The notes below the pieces were generated by a model, which did not search any database, was not told where the DNA came from, and saw only the letters and a program-made list of their open reading frames with translations. This document shows, in pieces, positions 47,461 through 59,959 of a DNA stretch of 64,000 nt; the first letter of the stretch is position 1; the number at the start of each line of letters is the position of its first letter. The DNA lies in NCBI GenBank assembly GCA_013350335.1, contig CM023534.1, forward strand, positions 19,487,302-19,551,301, in the 5' to 3' direction. Source of the DNA: Chimonanthus salicifolius. Lineage: Eukaryota; Streptophyta; Magnoliopsida; Laurales; Calycanthaceae. Position numbers and translations under genes: made by a program.

Positions 47461-49229
47461 CGTTAGTACCCCTGCTTGCCGAGTTACTTATTTATTAATT
47501 ACATGACTTAGGTGAAGTATTGCCTCGGAACGTTGAAGCAAGAATACAAAACTCAAGGAGTGATGAAAATTGAATCAAGAGCTTTGAAGATGAAAGATCA
47601 AGTGCAAGATTCATCATCACCAAGTGTATGGTCATCACAAACGGTATTAGGCCATAGATGACTTTAGGTGGAACTCACACCCTCAGTGGACCTTGCCTAG
47701 GCTTAGTGGAACATGTTGGTAATAACATAACCAAGCCTAAGTGCACCCATGATAGTCACTGAACCAGATGGGAAAAACATTGAAAAACTGGTATTCTGCC
47801 AGGTCGACCCATCGTGTCCACCGACCCATCGGTGAGACAGAACAGACCCGTCGTGGCCATCGACTCATCGACCAAATTGACAAAGGTTCTGAAATGAACA
47901 TACTGTTATTCGGGGTTGCTCTCTGATCAAAGCGTATCGAGTTAACCGACCACTTGGTGGTACATGACCGACCCATCGAGGTCATCGATACGTCGAGCAA
48001 GGTAAACGATGAGTTCTGGAACATAGAACTCTGGGTACTCTCAGAACCGACCCGTTGATGTATAAACCCATCGAGAGTACCAAGACTGACCCATCGTTGT
48101 ATTGACATGTCGACCTGGATTTGAAAAGTTTCTGGACGCGAAACTCTGTCAGCATGGTTTTCCCTCTAGTCTAGATGGTCGACAAGAATGACATATCGGT
48201 AATGAGTATGTCGACCCGTCGGTGAGATCGACCCATCGGTTGTGACCAGTTTTCTATTCGTTTGAGTTGCAATTAATGTGCACAACAACACTTTGCCTGC
48301 ATCGACCCATCGACCACACCGATCCATCGGTGACCTAGAATCGGGATTTTTGTGTTTACCTATATATATTCCAATCCTTTGGTGTATTTGGTTGGAAACT
48401 TTGGAGACCTTAGAGCTTTGATTGGGCATATCTAAAGGCAACCCTTGAGATCCCAATCTCTCCCCACCTCCTCTCTATGAACCTATCTTAAGAAAATCAA
48501 TCAAGTAATCCAATATTCCATATATTGAGATTAAGTGAGAGAGAGAGAGAGAGAGAGAGAGGAAAGGCAAACACTCTAGGATAGATATTAATTACCCAAT
48601 TTCCTAGAGGCTTCCCAAGGAGTGTGATTGCTCTACACATGACATATCTTCGTCATCATCATCACATTGGGAAGGATTCGACAAGAAGCAAATCATCTAC
48701 AAGTGAGCTCAAACAAGGCAAGTGCTTCTTAGGTTTTGATTTTCATTTTCAAATCATCACACTTGTGAAGTGGACTAAGGTAAGGAGGTCGGAACCACTA
48801 TAAAAAATGGAGAGACAAAGACGTACACTGAGGTAGGTCGAACCTTTCAAAATCCTAGAATTTGGTGAAATTCTCAGTCAATTGAGATAGGTGGAATTCC
48901 TACTCTATTTGTGATGGTGTAAGTCCCCACATAGCGAATTCGGGATAACTCGAATGTTGGGTGAGTCCTTAAAGTGGATGTCAGAGGGTTTACTCCGAAC
49001 CACAATACATCTAGTGTTGTGGGTGTTGGTCTTTATTTGTGTGATTGCTCTTTCATATTGGTATACTCTTGTACCACACAACACACTTATCTTGATTAAT
49101 TTGTTTAATCCACTGCAAATCATTTTAATTGATCAAGAAATTTGTGAAGACCAAAAAAAGTGGTGATTGCCCGATTCACCCCCCTCTAGGGTCAATCTTG
49201 CATTGCGTTCTAGCACCCCGGTTCTTTCA
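47461..49229 (+). repeat. Sirevirus-like 3' LTR (LTR-D), 1769 bp
   Basis: It starts CGTTAGTACCCC (TG changed to CG) after the polypurine tract and ends TTCTTTCA. Collinear with LTR-B at both ends, but the middle (47800-48330) is filled with 'gacccatcg' words instead of 'caatcg'. A (GA)n run lies at about 48540-48562. Confidence 0.78.
48361..48370 (+). promoter_or_regulatory. TATA-like box of LTR-D
   Basis: TATATATATT, at the position equivalent to 12894 in LTR-B. Confidence 0.4.
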
Positions 49230-49822
49230 CAGTTGATTGATCGTATATGATCAAGATTTTAGCCCATGTTTTAAGTCCAGCCTTGTCCTGTCTCAGCGAT
49301 AGATCGCTCACATGATTGTATCATCAATGTACCAGACGATCGATCGTGGCCACGAATGTATCGTCCTGAGACCACTAATGTTTTGACAGTCCATTCCAAC
49401 CAGAACCTTCTATTTTCCATATGTTTGATCGCAGGACTGACGATTAAACGTCCTCTATTCAGTGCGATTGATCACCAGACAAGATGTGTTGACATACCAG
49501 TAAAATCAATGGTTTTCATATTTCCAAGTTCAGTTTCATTGGTTCTCATTTGGTGTCAAATACACACTAGGCTTTTTATGATTATCCATATGTGAGTAAT
49601 AAGCCTAAGCAAGGTCATCCTATGGTGTTGGGTACCACCTAATGTCATCTATGGCCAATTACCTTTGTGTGATTGCCATACACTTTAGTGATGCTTGACT
49701 TTCGTCTTGATCTTTAGTCTTCACCACCACTTGACTCTTCTTTCATGCTTTAATCTTCTGCAGGCAAGGCTTCTCATGTGTCATATAATTTGACAAACAG
49801 AGACTCGGCAAACTGGGGCACA
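49230..49822 (-). mobile_element. Sirevirus-like LTR fragment (LTR-C), reverse orientation
   Basis: The reverse complement begins TGTGCCCCAGTTTGCCGAGTC at 49822 and follows LTR-B (from 9724, then from 11907) through the 'ccattgattttactg', 'gtggtctca.gacgatacatt' and 'gagacagg' phrases. Only the first ~590 bp are present; it meets the end of LTR-D at 49229. LTR-D's element may have inserted into it. Confidence 0.75.
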
Positions 49823-50715
49823 AACACACACGAAAAGGAAGATCACAAAAAGCAAGGCGTGTAGAAATACTGTCACGGCCCGACCCAACGGACACGTGAG
49901 AAATAATAATATTTTTTTTTTGAAGCATACACAACTCATAGTCCAAACACGTGACACCTACACGTGTTGCGAGATTCCTACGGATCCCAGGACTTATTGG
50001 ACCCTTGATTTGATCGAACTAAATTATCAGCTGCCTACGTACTCCAATGGAGATTAGATCGTGCATAGTTCTCAATTCATTTATTTCATGGCACGAATCT
50101 CGTGCTATTCATGATGTCATGTCAAGACATTCTAATTACCCTATCGTGGGCATCATCAATAGAATAGATCTCATCTATCACAGGTCTAGCCAATCACAGG
50201 TCTATACTAACCATGGGAACACCATCAACCATGGGATCAATGTCACACATGGAATGAACCTCAACCATGGGACATATACCTGAACATAAATACATCCCTC
50301 CTCGAGGACAATACTCTAAATATGCGTCCAAGTCCTCTATGGAATCAATGTCCCTCCGTGGAGAATATCTATCCAAAGTATACAATATTCATCTATGGTC
50401 ATTAAGCCCTCCATAGGAATAATCATCCATAGGGAAAATAATATATATCCATAGAACGTATCACGTCTACTATGAGACCAATACGTCTACCATGGGACCA
50501 CTATATCTATCATGGGGTCAATATGCCCACTATAGAATCAATATCTACGTATGAATCCAATATGTCTACCATGGGAATAACATCCATGGGATTCATCATC
50601 CATCCCTAGTAACTCTCAATCAATGACTATAATCTATCCATAGGTAATAACCATCCATGAATATAATCACTCAATGGGTATAATTCATCCATGGGCATAA
50701 CTCATACATTCGTAG

Positions 50716-53700
50716 TGTAACGCCCCAGCCCTTTCACACCTTCACAAAATCAGAGTATATTTTTTTTTTATAAATGTGAGAGAGAGAGAGAGAGAGGGTC
50801 GTCACGACGCTAATCAAGTCCGAGTTTCGAAAAATCCGACCTTTAATTGGCCACCATTACGTGTGCGTGGACTAAATCCACTAAAACATTTCACACGCTT
50901 TTCTGAATACTTGCGGAATTATTTACATGAATAAAATATTATTCATATACTTGTCATTATTAGGTAAGGAAAGCCAATCACAATATATTTAAAATGAAAC
51001 TTAAATATTATAAAACCATAGCAAATAAGTTTAAGTTATTACAATTCAAAATGTAGTCCTCCCAATACATCATTGAAATTAAAACTGAGTAAATTAAACA
51101 TAATCTTTCCAAGCTCCTATACTTGGCTCCCTTCCAGTCCATCGTCCTTTTCATTACCATTCCCTATTCCATCATCTATAAGGTAGAAGTAGGGCATTAG
51201 TCAACATGCCAATAGGTATTCCAATTAAGGTTAGGATACACATAAGAGTAATATTAGATCAAGGTCTATACATCATATCATATTTGAAAAATATCTTGTA
51301 AATACTAAAAACAGTGCATGATGTTCATGTCATAATCATGCTAGTATATGCATCATGTCATGGTGTCAATGCTAAATGAACTCTCACCCAATATCCATAT
51401 CAAATCACATCATCAATCATATCAATAGTTTCCTTGGCCAATTATGTCTATAGTGTTTGAGGCGGCAACCACCAGGGCACTGTATACCCATCCACAAATT
51501 AATCGAGATTACCGATGGAGTGTGGACTCCTCCCACTGCGCAGGGTTTCGGGACTGCCCACCCAGGAGCTCTTTGGCCTAATAAGCCGTACATTTCCTTT
51601 CAACTGGACGAGGCCAAATCTTAACAGTTCACATAGCTTCATACAAGCTAGTTTCAAGCCCAAGTCATGTCCGGACCGCACAGAACTTGGTTTGCTGGTC
51701 ATATATGTTCCTTCCCATGCCATGCATGAGATAATGTATGCAAGAATGTCATTTCATTTAAAACACATCACATCATTTGAAAATCAGTTCATAAACATAT
51801 ACAAATTGTTTAATCAAAGTAATCATTATATTTGGAATAAAACCTAGTATCATATCATATTCCATAGTGTTCTCAATAAGGTAAGAATCCTACCAATGTC
51901 CAATACACTATCCTTCCTTCTCTTGTGAGCCCAATGCTAACGATCGTTTGAAACGAATCACAATCATTTTGCTAATCTCTTTACCTTATTAAATTCAACC
52001 ACATATATTAATTTGATTTTTTTCCATTTTTAATTTCATCACCCCTTACACCCTACAAGAGGCTTTGGTTGTTAATCCAAAATTATAACTTTTCAATTCA
52101 ACCGACTAAATCTGTGATTCAGTCGACTGAATCACACCCAGATACCATCTGTTCTTTATCCGCAAACTTTTAGTCGACTAAATCATAAGATTCAGTCGGC
52201 AGAAAATACAACCAGGTACTGTATAAACTTGACCCTTAAACTTTCAGTCGACTGAATCAAGGATTCAGTCTACTGACATTGGGTCAGATCATTTGCGTGT
52301 TTGGTCAATATACATTCAGTTGACTGAATCAAAGATTCAGTCGACTGAAATACCAACAAATCGTTTACGTGTTTGGTAAGTATACCTTCAGTCGACTAAA
52401 TCATAAGATTCAGTTGGCTGAAACACACCAGATTACTTACTTGTTTTGTACGTATACGTTCAGTCGGAAATACCAATAGGCCCCATCTGTGCTTAGCCAG
52501 TGTACTTTCAGTCTACTGAATCATAAGATTCAGTCGACTGACTTTGGGTCAGTTCCTTTTTATTCCTGGCCAGTCCACTTTCAGTCGACTGAATCATAAG
52601 ATTCAGTCGGCTGAAACACCCAGATATGCCTTGTGTGCTCGACCAGCACACAGATTCAATCGACTGACTTTTTGTCAGTTTTCTGTGTTTGCATATCTTA
52701 TAAAGTCCTTCTCCATAAAATTCATTCTTTATCATATCTAAATATGAATTTCATCTTCAACCCTTCACTTAATAAGTTTATCTTACCCACTAGCCAAGGT
52801 TAGGGGTTTTTCATAATCTATCCAATCATTGTACCATTATAACATGGTTTTGGATTTAATCCTGTAGTTGTTTTGTTTCAATCCATGACCATTCTTTGGA
52901 TAGATTTCAATTCCATGGCCTTATAACAATTTGGCCATTCATTCAAACCCATCATGGAACCCATGGGTTCGGCCACACCATGGCCAAACCTATGGTTTCC
53001 TTGGATTCATTCCTATGTTATCAAGTCTTAGACATACCTTCCTTCATTCTCATTCTTTTCTTTTGATATGCATTTTCGTCCTTAGTCCTTCTTTTTCTTT
53101 TTTTGTTCTTCAAAGTCTTCAAGTATAGAGGTAGAAGTGGGAGAGAGAGAGAAGATGAGAGGAGAGAAAATCCTTTGCTCAATGAGGAGGAGACGGCCAA
53201 GGGGTGTGGAGTGCCCCTTGGTTTGTGTATTTTTGTATAACAGCCTTAAACCCTTCACATCCTCTCATCATGGTTTGTTTAACTAATGAGACCCTTGGTT
53301 TAACCAAGGAGACCCCTGGCTTAAACCAAAGAGACCCATTGGCTTCCCAATGAGTCCCTTGGCTTCATGCCTCTTGAGATGACAACCCTTCATCATCTCA
53401 ACTCAAACCACACCTTAATCCAACTTGAACTCACTAGTGGTTGACCAAGTCAACCAAGTCATGGCCGGCCATGCATCACCACATGGCACTTGGGTCCCAC
53501 TTTGGTCATATCACTTGATGATGTGGCATCCTTACCTAGTTGGCTTCCATGTGATGACATGCATGTCACATCACTCACATGTCATCTCACTTGCTGAGGT
53601 GGACTTTAATGTATTGGATTTTAATTGGGTAATTGACCCACTTACTTTAAACTTACCCAATTACTTTAAAATCAAGTTCACCCATGACTCATTGGGTCTT

Positions 53701-53835
53701 AATTGGGTAATTGACCCATTTCCATGCCCATCTAATGTCCATTTCAACCATTTAATCTCAAATTCAATTAATTCGCAATTCAAATTAACCAATCCAATAT
53801 ATTTATAATCTAAAGAAAATCTGGGGTGTTAAACA
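50716..53835. mobile_element. Nested LTR-like unit Y, about 3.1 kb
   Basis: It starts TGTAACGCCCCAGCC and ends near GGGGTGTTAAACA, the pair of ends expected for another gypsy LTR family. No matching TSD was found (CGTAG left, AATAA right). About 260 bp of the surrounding unit X is present on both sides (50455-50715 and about 53840-54230), so its history includes more than a simple insertion. It carries the 72 bp array at 52172-52680. Confidence 0.6.
52100..52680. repeat. 72 bp tandem array with TCAGTCGACTGA palindromes
   Basis: Copies of AGTCGACT-type cores start at about 52172, 52246, 52318, 52390, 52462, 52510 (one shortened unit) and 52583, so the period is 72-74 bp. Each monomer holds the arm TTCAGTCGACTGAATC and then GATTCAGTCGACTGAA, so each palindrome is itself half of a larger hairpin. 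The short open frames on both strands come from this symmetry. Confidence 0.88.
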
Positions 53836-53840
53836 AATAA

Positions 53841-54085
53841 CCAATATGTCTATCATAGGACCAACAGGTCTAACAAAAGACCAATACGTCTACTATGGGA
53901 CCAACATGTCCACCATAATACCAATACGTCTACCATAGGACCAATATGTCTAACATAAACCAATACGCTACTATGAGACCAACAGGTCTACCATAATACC
54001 AATATGTCTACTATGGGACCAATATGTCTAACATAAGACCAATACGTCTACTATGAGACCAACAAGTCTACCATAAGACCAACAT
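53841..54085. repeat. Minisatellite of about 20 bp
   Basis: About twelve copies of a 20-21 bp word close to CCAATACGTCTACCATGGGA. A shorter set (about six copies) lies at 50463-50575 on the other side of unit Y. Confidence 0.8.
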
Positions 54086-54920
54086 CCGGGCATAAATCCA
54101 AACCACCATGGGAACCATCATCCATGGGTATACACATCCATCCCTGGTAACACTCTATCAGTGAGGATCATCTATCTATAATCCCTCTATGGGTATAATC
54201 CATCCATGGGCATAACTAATCAAGGTGCACATCATCTAACATAAGATCTTCTATCCTTAAGAACAACACTCGAATGAATCACTACGTGACTGTGGCAACA
54301 ATATCAAATCATCATATCATATCATAAACATACCACGACCCCAAGTAAGACTTAGGGCCTATGACTTATTAAACGGGAGACCCACGACTGGCGTGATCAA
54401 ATCTACCTCGCCCTACATCCCTTCACCTCATGGGTGATTCAGTCAAGCTCTAAGGAGGTCGGACTGCGTCTAACAAAACTAGCACCACCCCCATGGGGTA
54501 AAATAGTATCTAGCTCTACGCAACCACGCACAATATGTGTGCGGAATAGTCGTAAGGGCGCCCTACAGTATATAACATGTAAGGGACTCACCCTGCGACA
54601 ACAACCACAAGGGAACAAGTCTCCGTGGAAAAACACCGCTATCCCGAATACCTCTCTAAGACAAGAAATCAAACATCACAATCACGTGAGGGACGTACAC
54701 ATACCACGTCTCAGTAGCAATGACCAAGTCACATAAATATCTTAATGCCACAGTCTCTGTATGTTCATATCGAGGCTCTCGCGGTCTCACGACTAGTCTA
54801 GGCTTTACTCATGGAATCTATATACTTATCTCATCATTTTAACTATACAAAGGTGAGACACAATGATCTACTGATAGGGCAGTTTCCCTCTTTTTTCAAG
54901 GGATTAAGCCATAATGTTGT

Positions 54921-55089
54921 CATTACATGAAGGGCATACCCATATCACGTCTCAATCATTATTAATATCACGTGAGGGACGCACCCGTGCCACCTCTCAA
55001 TCATCGTCACGTGAGGGACACACCCATACCACGTCTCAATATAATCATCACGTGAGGGACATACCCATACCACATCTCAATATAATCAA
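54921..55089. repeat. Tandem repeat of about 40 bp with CACGTGAGGGAC
   Basis: Four to five copies of a unit beginning near CACGTGAGGGAC and containing 'cccataccacgtctcaat', with starts near 54930, 54970, 55008 and 55048. A related single copy occurs at 54683. CACGTG is a G-box core, but here it is simply part of the repeat. Confidence 0.75.
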
Positions 55090-56315
55090 GTGACCTAGTC
55101 ACATATATCTCAGTGCCAAAGTCCCCATCTGTCCATCTTAAGAATTTTCATAGTTCTCTAGCCACTCTAAGCTTTACTCGAGTAACAAACATATATGTTT
55201 CATCATATCGGGACTCCCAAGTCATCATAATTTCTTCAGGCCGCCTTCAAGGGATCCAACATCTAGCATTAGGGTATATATTAGGGAAGGTATATCCCAC
55301 CAATCCCTTTATACCCTTCACATTTGCTCAACATCTTATATCATTCTTAATATAAATGGATGACACGATGCATCTTTTGATTGAGCTAAGGCAAAATGCT
55401 CTTAGTTGCCTACGTACCACATAGTGGATCAGATCAATCGTAGTTCATCATTTTCATATTTGGGTTGACATTGGGGAGTGGTCTTACTTTTACTTTGGGA
55501 ATATCAAACAAGCGTTTCTTAGCATTTATATTGCATTCCATGCATTATCAATCATGTTAGCCCATCCCCATTGTAGCACAAGACAACCCCCTTGGGTTCT
55601 AAGATAATTGGCCTTAACTCACCCATATCACTTAATCTAACTCTTTATCAAGTTCCTCTTCAAATCATGGAAATTCATTCTACATATGGTTAGGTTGGTC
55701 CACCACAATCATTATCAACATAGGTACTCACTAGTGATGTACACATCATCACATAATCCAATCATGGCATTAAAATGCATTATCATGCTTATTATATAAG
55801 TTACCCATCTAAGAATTCCAATCACAATCATGAGAATTCACTTGATACATACATTACTCATAACCATACACAAGTATGGGAAGTTATCAAGGCCTTACAT
55901 TATATATTTTGGGCAATCTTTATTTATCATACATTCTATCATACTTTAACACACCACAAGTCTATGAATTTTCAATTATAGTAAACATCTAATCATAAGT
56001 AACTTGAGAAAGTCATACCACACATAAGCACATAAGGAGGTCAAACAATAACCTTAAACAACTATGCATTGGAATGTGCATAAAGCAACATTCATTCAAA
56101 CATATTATCACACACCTTGTGAGCATGGAATTTTACAGATATTTCCAATGCTCCAAGTGTATGGCATTCTCCAATTTTACCCAATATTATCGAACTCGAA
56201 TCGTATCGAAATTGGTCTAAGGGTGTGAATCGTGAATCGAAAATCGTAAAATCGTACGATTCATATATCATCTTATTCCTATAACCATTTTGTTGACTTG
56301 GACCATTACAAATAC

Positions 56316-57428
56316 ACGCATAAATAAATGCATAAAGTAAATAAAAGGCGATTCAATACAAAACACTCAGGAAAAAAAATAACACCTAAGACATTTGGTT
56401 GGGTTGAAAAAATCGGATGTAAACCAGGCCAAGTTGCGTTGAGGCATTCATGTCGGATCATATCAGGTTCATTAAGTTTATTCATGTGTTGGATAGTGTT
56501 ACTAAAACCCGACCTCGCCATATCAGAACCAAGTTTCATCCCTTATTAGACGTATTATAAGAGCCATATTTGATTTTGCATTATCAAATTAAAAAGTAGA
56601 TAATAAGATTGATGTTTTTAGTAAAAAGAGAAATAATAGATATTTTTAGTCATTTAAAATATATTGTTCAATTGATATAAATTTGTGGTACAACCTGTGG
56701 GTTTAATATTACACCTTGAATTTACTATTTTTTTTATAGAAACATGAAATTTATTGTAGTTTTAAGGGAATCATTATGATAGATTTTGCTGATCATTGAT
56801 TTTTAGCTTGGAAATAAATAAATGAATTAGTGAATAATAACTCTTTGCATGTCGATTAGAATGAATTTTAGATATTAGTCATTAGCTAAAAGGCAAAAGA
56901 AGGAGAAGAAGAGTAGAAGAAAGAAATTATGAAGACAATGGATATTGGGATGGCTTCGATCATTTAATCCATTTTTTTTTCCTTTTTAATGATAGCCTTT
57001 GGTGGTGTATTGAACAGCTCACTTGCCTTCAATGATTCTTCAATCTATGCAATTGATTGTTTCCAAGAAATAAGGTTTATGCACAATTTCCTTCACCAAA
57101 GCGATGCTTCGTAAGATCAATGAAAACAAAAACCTTGGAAGCTTTGCACTTACAGATGAAACCTAGGAAGATCTATGCTTTAAGACATAGACTGTAGAGA
57201 GTATAGTGACAAACTTATGACAATGATTGAATATTTTTAGTGGGTTAGTTGCAATTTATCTTTCCCACCTTCGCCACCATTAGCAAAGTTTAAGTGGATA
57301 AAAGAAATAGGTGCAGTTTATTTTGAATGAAGGAGGTACTTGTTTTTGACACATGCAATCAATGATGGTCCACCCACCAACCATTTAATACCGAATCAAT
57401 TTTTTTATAAAGTGAAAGGTCTAGATAA
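56316..57428. other. AT-rich intergenic DNA, nothing recognised
   Basis: No open frame with recognisable motifs and no clear repeat structure. Confidence 0.45.
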
Positions 57429-57430
57429 TA

Positions 57431-57619
57431 TTCCTTCTGTTTTAATTTAGTTGTCTGATATGTACATTTTGATTCTCTCTCTATCTATCTACTTTGACTA
57501 TCTATCTCTTCTTATTAGAAGAGTTATAGAATCTTGAAAAGAAGTTTTCAAGTCTTTTGAGAATGCTTCTTTAAAAAATTTAAAATTTTCAAATGAGACA
57601 ATTAAAGGAAACGAGGGAG
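57431..57619. mobile_element. Stowaway-like MITE, 189 bp
   Basis: The ends are inverted: left 'ttccttctgttttaattt', right 'aaaggaaacgagggag', matching the CTCCCTCCGTTCC-type ends of Stowaway MITEs. TA flanks both sides (57429-57430 and 57620-57621). Confidence 0.7.
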
Positions 57620-57935
57620 TATATCAACAGCGAAGCTCTCAATTAATTAAAATAGATGAACTGATCAACTATGTACAATTTGAAAAGTAGACATTTGCTA
57701 AGAAGGGATGATTTATGGCTGATGTGGATTTGATGAACCAACTAATGGGCTTTTGAATGGTGACGGCGACAGAATAAATAGTTCAATCTAATTTATTCCT
57801 TCATTAAGATTACGATGTACCATTTGGATTGACCCAACTTTGTACAAATGTTGGTCCTATCATTTATTTTGACCAACTCATTTGACTCTCTTCTTATAGG
57901 CTTCTTTCACAGGAGACCACTTCAATTCGGATTTT

Positions 57936-57988
57936 GAATTGTTTTCTGAAAGAGTCAATTTGAATTGTTTTTTGAAAGAGTCAATTTG
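57936..57988. repeat. Short tandem duplication, 26 bp x 2
   Basis: 'gaattgtttt(t/c)tgaaagag' plus 'tcaattt' occurs twice head-to-tail. Confidence 0.7.
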
Positions 57989-58206
57989 AACCTAAGTCTT
58001 GAAGAAAAGGACTCATATGTATCTTATTTGTACTTTTATAGCAAGGCATTGGGATTTAGAATATGGAGGTCGTGTAGCACATCTCATCAAGAAAAGCTAC
58101 CTACCACATGTTTACATTATCTTAGAGAGTGGGTACTGAAGGAAATGATTAGGGGGAAAGTATGGAGAGATGATTATATTTTCTTTTGTATTTTTCACTG
58201 TAAAGA

Positions 58207-58545
58207 TATTATCATGTGATTAATTGTAAATTAGCTCAGGATCTGAAAATTAGGGATGTAACAAAAGCAGTGTAAACCGCGCCACTGTTGTATATACCAC
58301 TATTGAAATTGTTTGGCTTGATTACTAAATGACATGGGGATATCTTTGACTTTTCCTAATCTTTTGTTTTGTGATAACAAAAGCGTCATTTGGATTGCTT
58401 GTAACCACAACGTTCAGAGTATAAAGATATCATTTTATGATTAATTGTAAATTATCATTAGCTATAAATTAGCCCAAAATTAAAAGTTTAAAATCAAGGA
58501 TGTAACAAACGCGGTGTAAACTGTTTCACCATTGTGTATATTGAC
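58207..58545. repeat. Direct repeat of about 105 bp, spaced
   Basis: 58207-58310 and 58433-58545 share 'gtgattaattgtaaatta', 'ggatgtaacaaa.gc.gtgtaaac' and 'accattgt/cactgttgtata' in order. About 120 bp lie between. Not assigned to a family. Confidence 0.65.
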
Positions 58546-58679
58546 AATCAAATTTTTTATTTTTAACATTTACCACAGAGAATTTCACTAATCCAACTTA
58601 AGATCTGCCTCATGAATTTCAACTGATGCTCATAAATTGTCGTCATACTGATTATCAGTATTGGATAAAAAATAATATA

Positions 58680-58826
58680 GCTCTTTCTGTCTCATTTTAG
58701 TTGATCCATTTTAAAATTTTGAATTTTTTAAAGAAGGGCTCTCAAAAGGCTTATGTACTTCTCTCCAACATCCTGTAACTCTTTCAAAATGCATATGAGA
58801 CAACTAAATTGTAGTAGAGGAAGTAT
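58680..58826. mobile_element. Second Stowaway-like MITE, about 147 bp
   Basis: Left 'gctctttctgtctcatttta' and right 'acaactaaattgtagtagaggaag' are imperfect inverted ends of the same type as 57431-57619, flanked by TA. More diverged than the first. Confidence 0.5.
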
Positions 58827-58829
58827 CCT

Positions 58830-59955
58830 TCACAAGAAAGATTGAAGAATAACAGTGGGAGAAAATCAGGAAATAGTAAGGAAGGATTAAATTATCTTTA
58901 AATTCTTCACCATAAAAAAGTTTGGTTGGGTGGGAAAAACATGAAGAAAGATAATACCTTTGTGGGTGGGTAGTGCTCTTGTTGCATGGGCCACATCGTT
59001 GCTGGTGGAAGGGAGAAGTTTCATTTCTAGTGGGGTGTCATTTTAGTGGGTATTCATTTCACTATGCTTTTGATATCTACAAAGACCAACCTCTTAAATG
59101 TTTTCATACATGGACAATCAAAATCATATAAAAGGGGCAAATAGTATCTACCCAAAGCCTCCAAATCAATTTCTTTATTAGTATCTTCACTGTGCATCAT
59201 ATGATTGGTGAATTTTGCTTTTAGGATAGGGGATCAGCATATTCGGGTCAACCTCTCATGACCAACGCCCAGCCCATATGATTTGAGCCCTAAAATTTGA
59301 TATAATCCTGATCATACAGATTATTTGACCCAAATTGGAAACCAAAACAGAGGTGGAGAGTGGAAAGGGGGAAAGCGAAACTAGAATCATGCTAATAATT
59401 TTCTTTAGTGAAATATAAAAGAGAAGTAAACGTAGATTGTTAGAATAATGAAACATGAAACATTTCAAGTCATAGAGGTATTCATAATTTGATGAGGGAA
59501 TCAGTGGCTCAATAGAAATTAATGAAGAAAATTGAAAGATTGAAGATGAAGATGAAGATATTCCAAAGTCAAGATAAGATAGATGGAGCAAAAGACCCCC
59601 GAAATCCAATCAAATTGATGCAAAATCGGCCATGACATGGTATATAGGTTAAATTGTCCAAATAAGGTGTTCTCATGCCCAACTGACCCATTTAGAGAAC
59701 TAATCCAAGGGATAAGGGTTCCACACCAATTTCCTTGTTTTTCTCTGCTGGATGTGGTTCAAAGGTCAAAGAAGGTGGTTGTGGTCTAAGTAGGTGAAAA
59801 ATCACTAAAAGCTATACTTATTTTGCTAAGTACGTCGAACCTATTTTTGTTCTTGGTAATTAATGGATGAGATGTATATGAATTTAAGTAGGTGACACAT
59901 GTCATGCATCGAAAGATGATATTAATTGTAATTATTTTATAAAATTTCCTTATAA
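58830..59955. other. AT-rich intergenic DNA, nothing recognised
   Basis: The longest open frame (59256-59609, minus) encodes a low-complexity Ser/Ile/Leu-rich peptide with no known motif. Confidence 0.45.
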
Positions 59956-59959
59956 ATTT

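Larger units (their letters stand above)
46980..49229 (+). mobile_element. 3' part of a Sirevirus-like element with LTR-D
   Basis: Six polypurine tracts (47011, 47089, 47119, 47164, 47199 and 47450, approximate starts) lead into LTR-D. The 'tatgacaaaaagggagag' phrase corresponds to 7686-7702 of the first copia element. No gag-pol is left. This supports a truncated element whose 3' LTR is 47461-49229. Confidence 0.75.
49871..56310. mobile_element. Large gypsy-type solo LTR (unit X) with nested insertion
   Basis: It starts TGTCACGGCCCGACCC, very like the LTR start at 21430, and can be read to a TTACA end at 56310. AATAC flanks it on both sides (49866-49870 and 56311-56315). Without the nested 50716-53835 unit it is about 3.3 kb. 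It has no coding region or primer site, hence a solo LTR is the simplest reading. The far end is less certain because it was chosen by the TSD and the CA ending. Confidence 0.6.

Noticed and set aside
52100..52680. CRISPR or multi-tRNA array suggested by repeated hairpins
   Set aside because: The linkers are themselves related to each other and no tRNA motifs are present. It is a tandem satellite inside an LTR-like unit.
59256..59609. 117-codon minus-strand frame
   Set aside because: The product is low in complexity (Ser/Ile/Leu runs) with no known domain or supporting gene signals.
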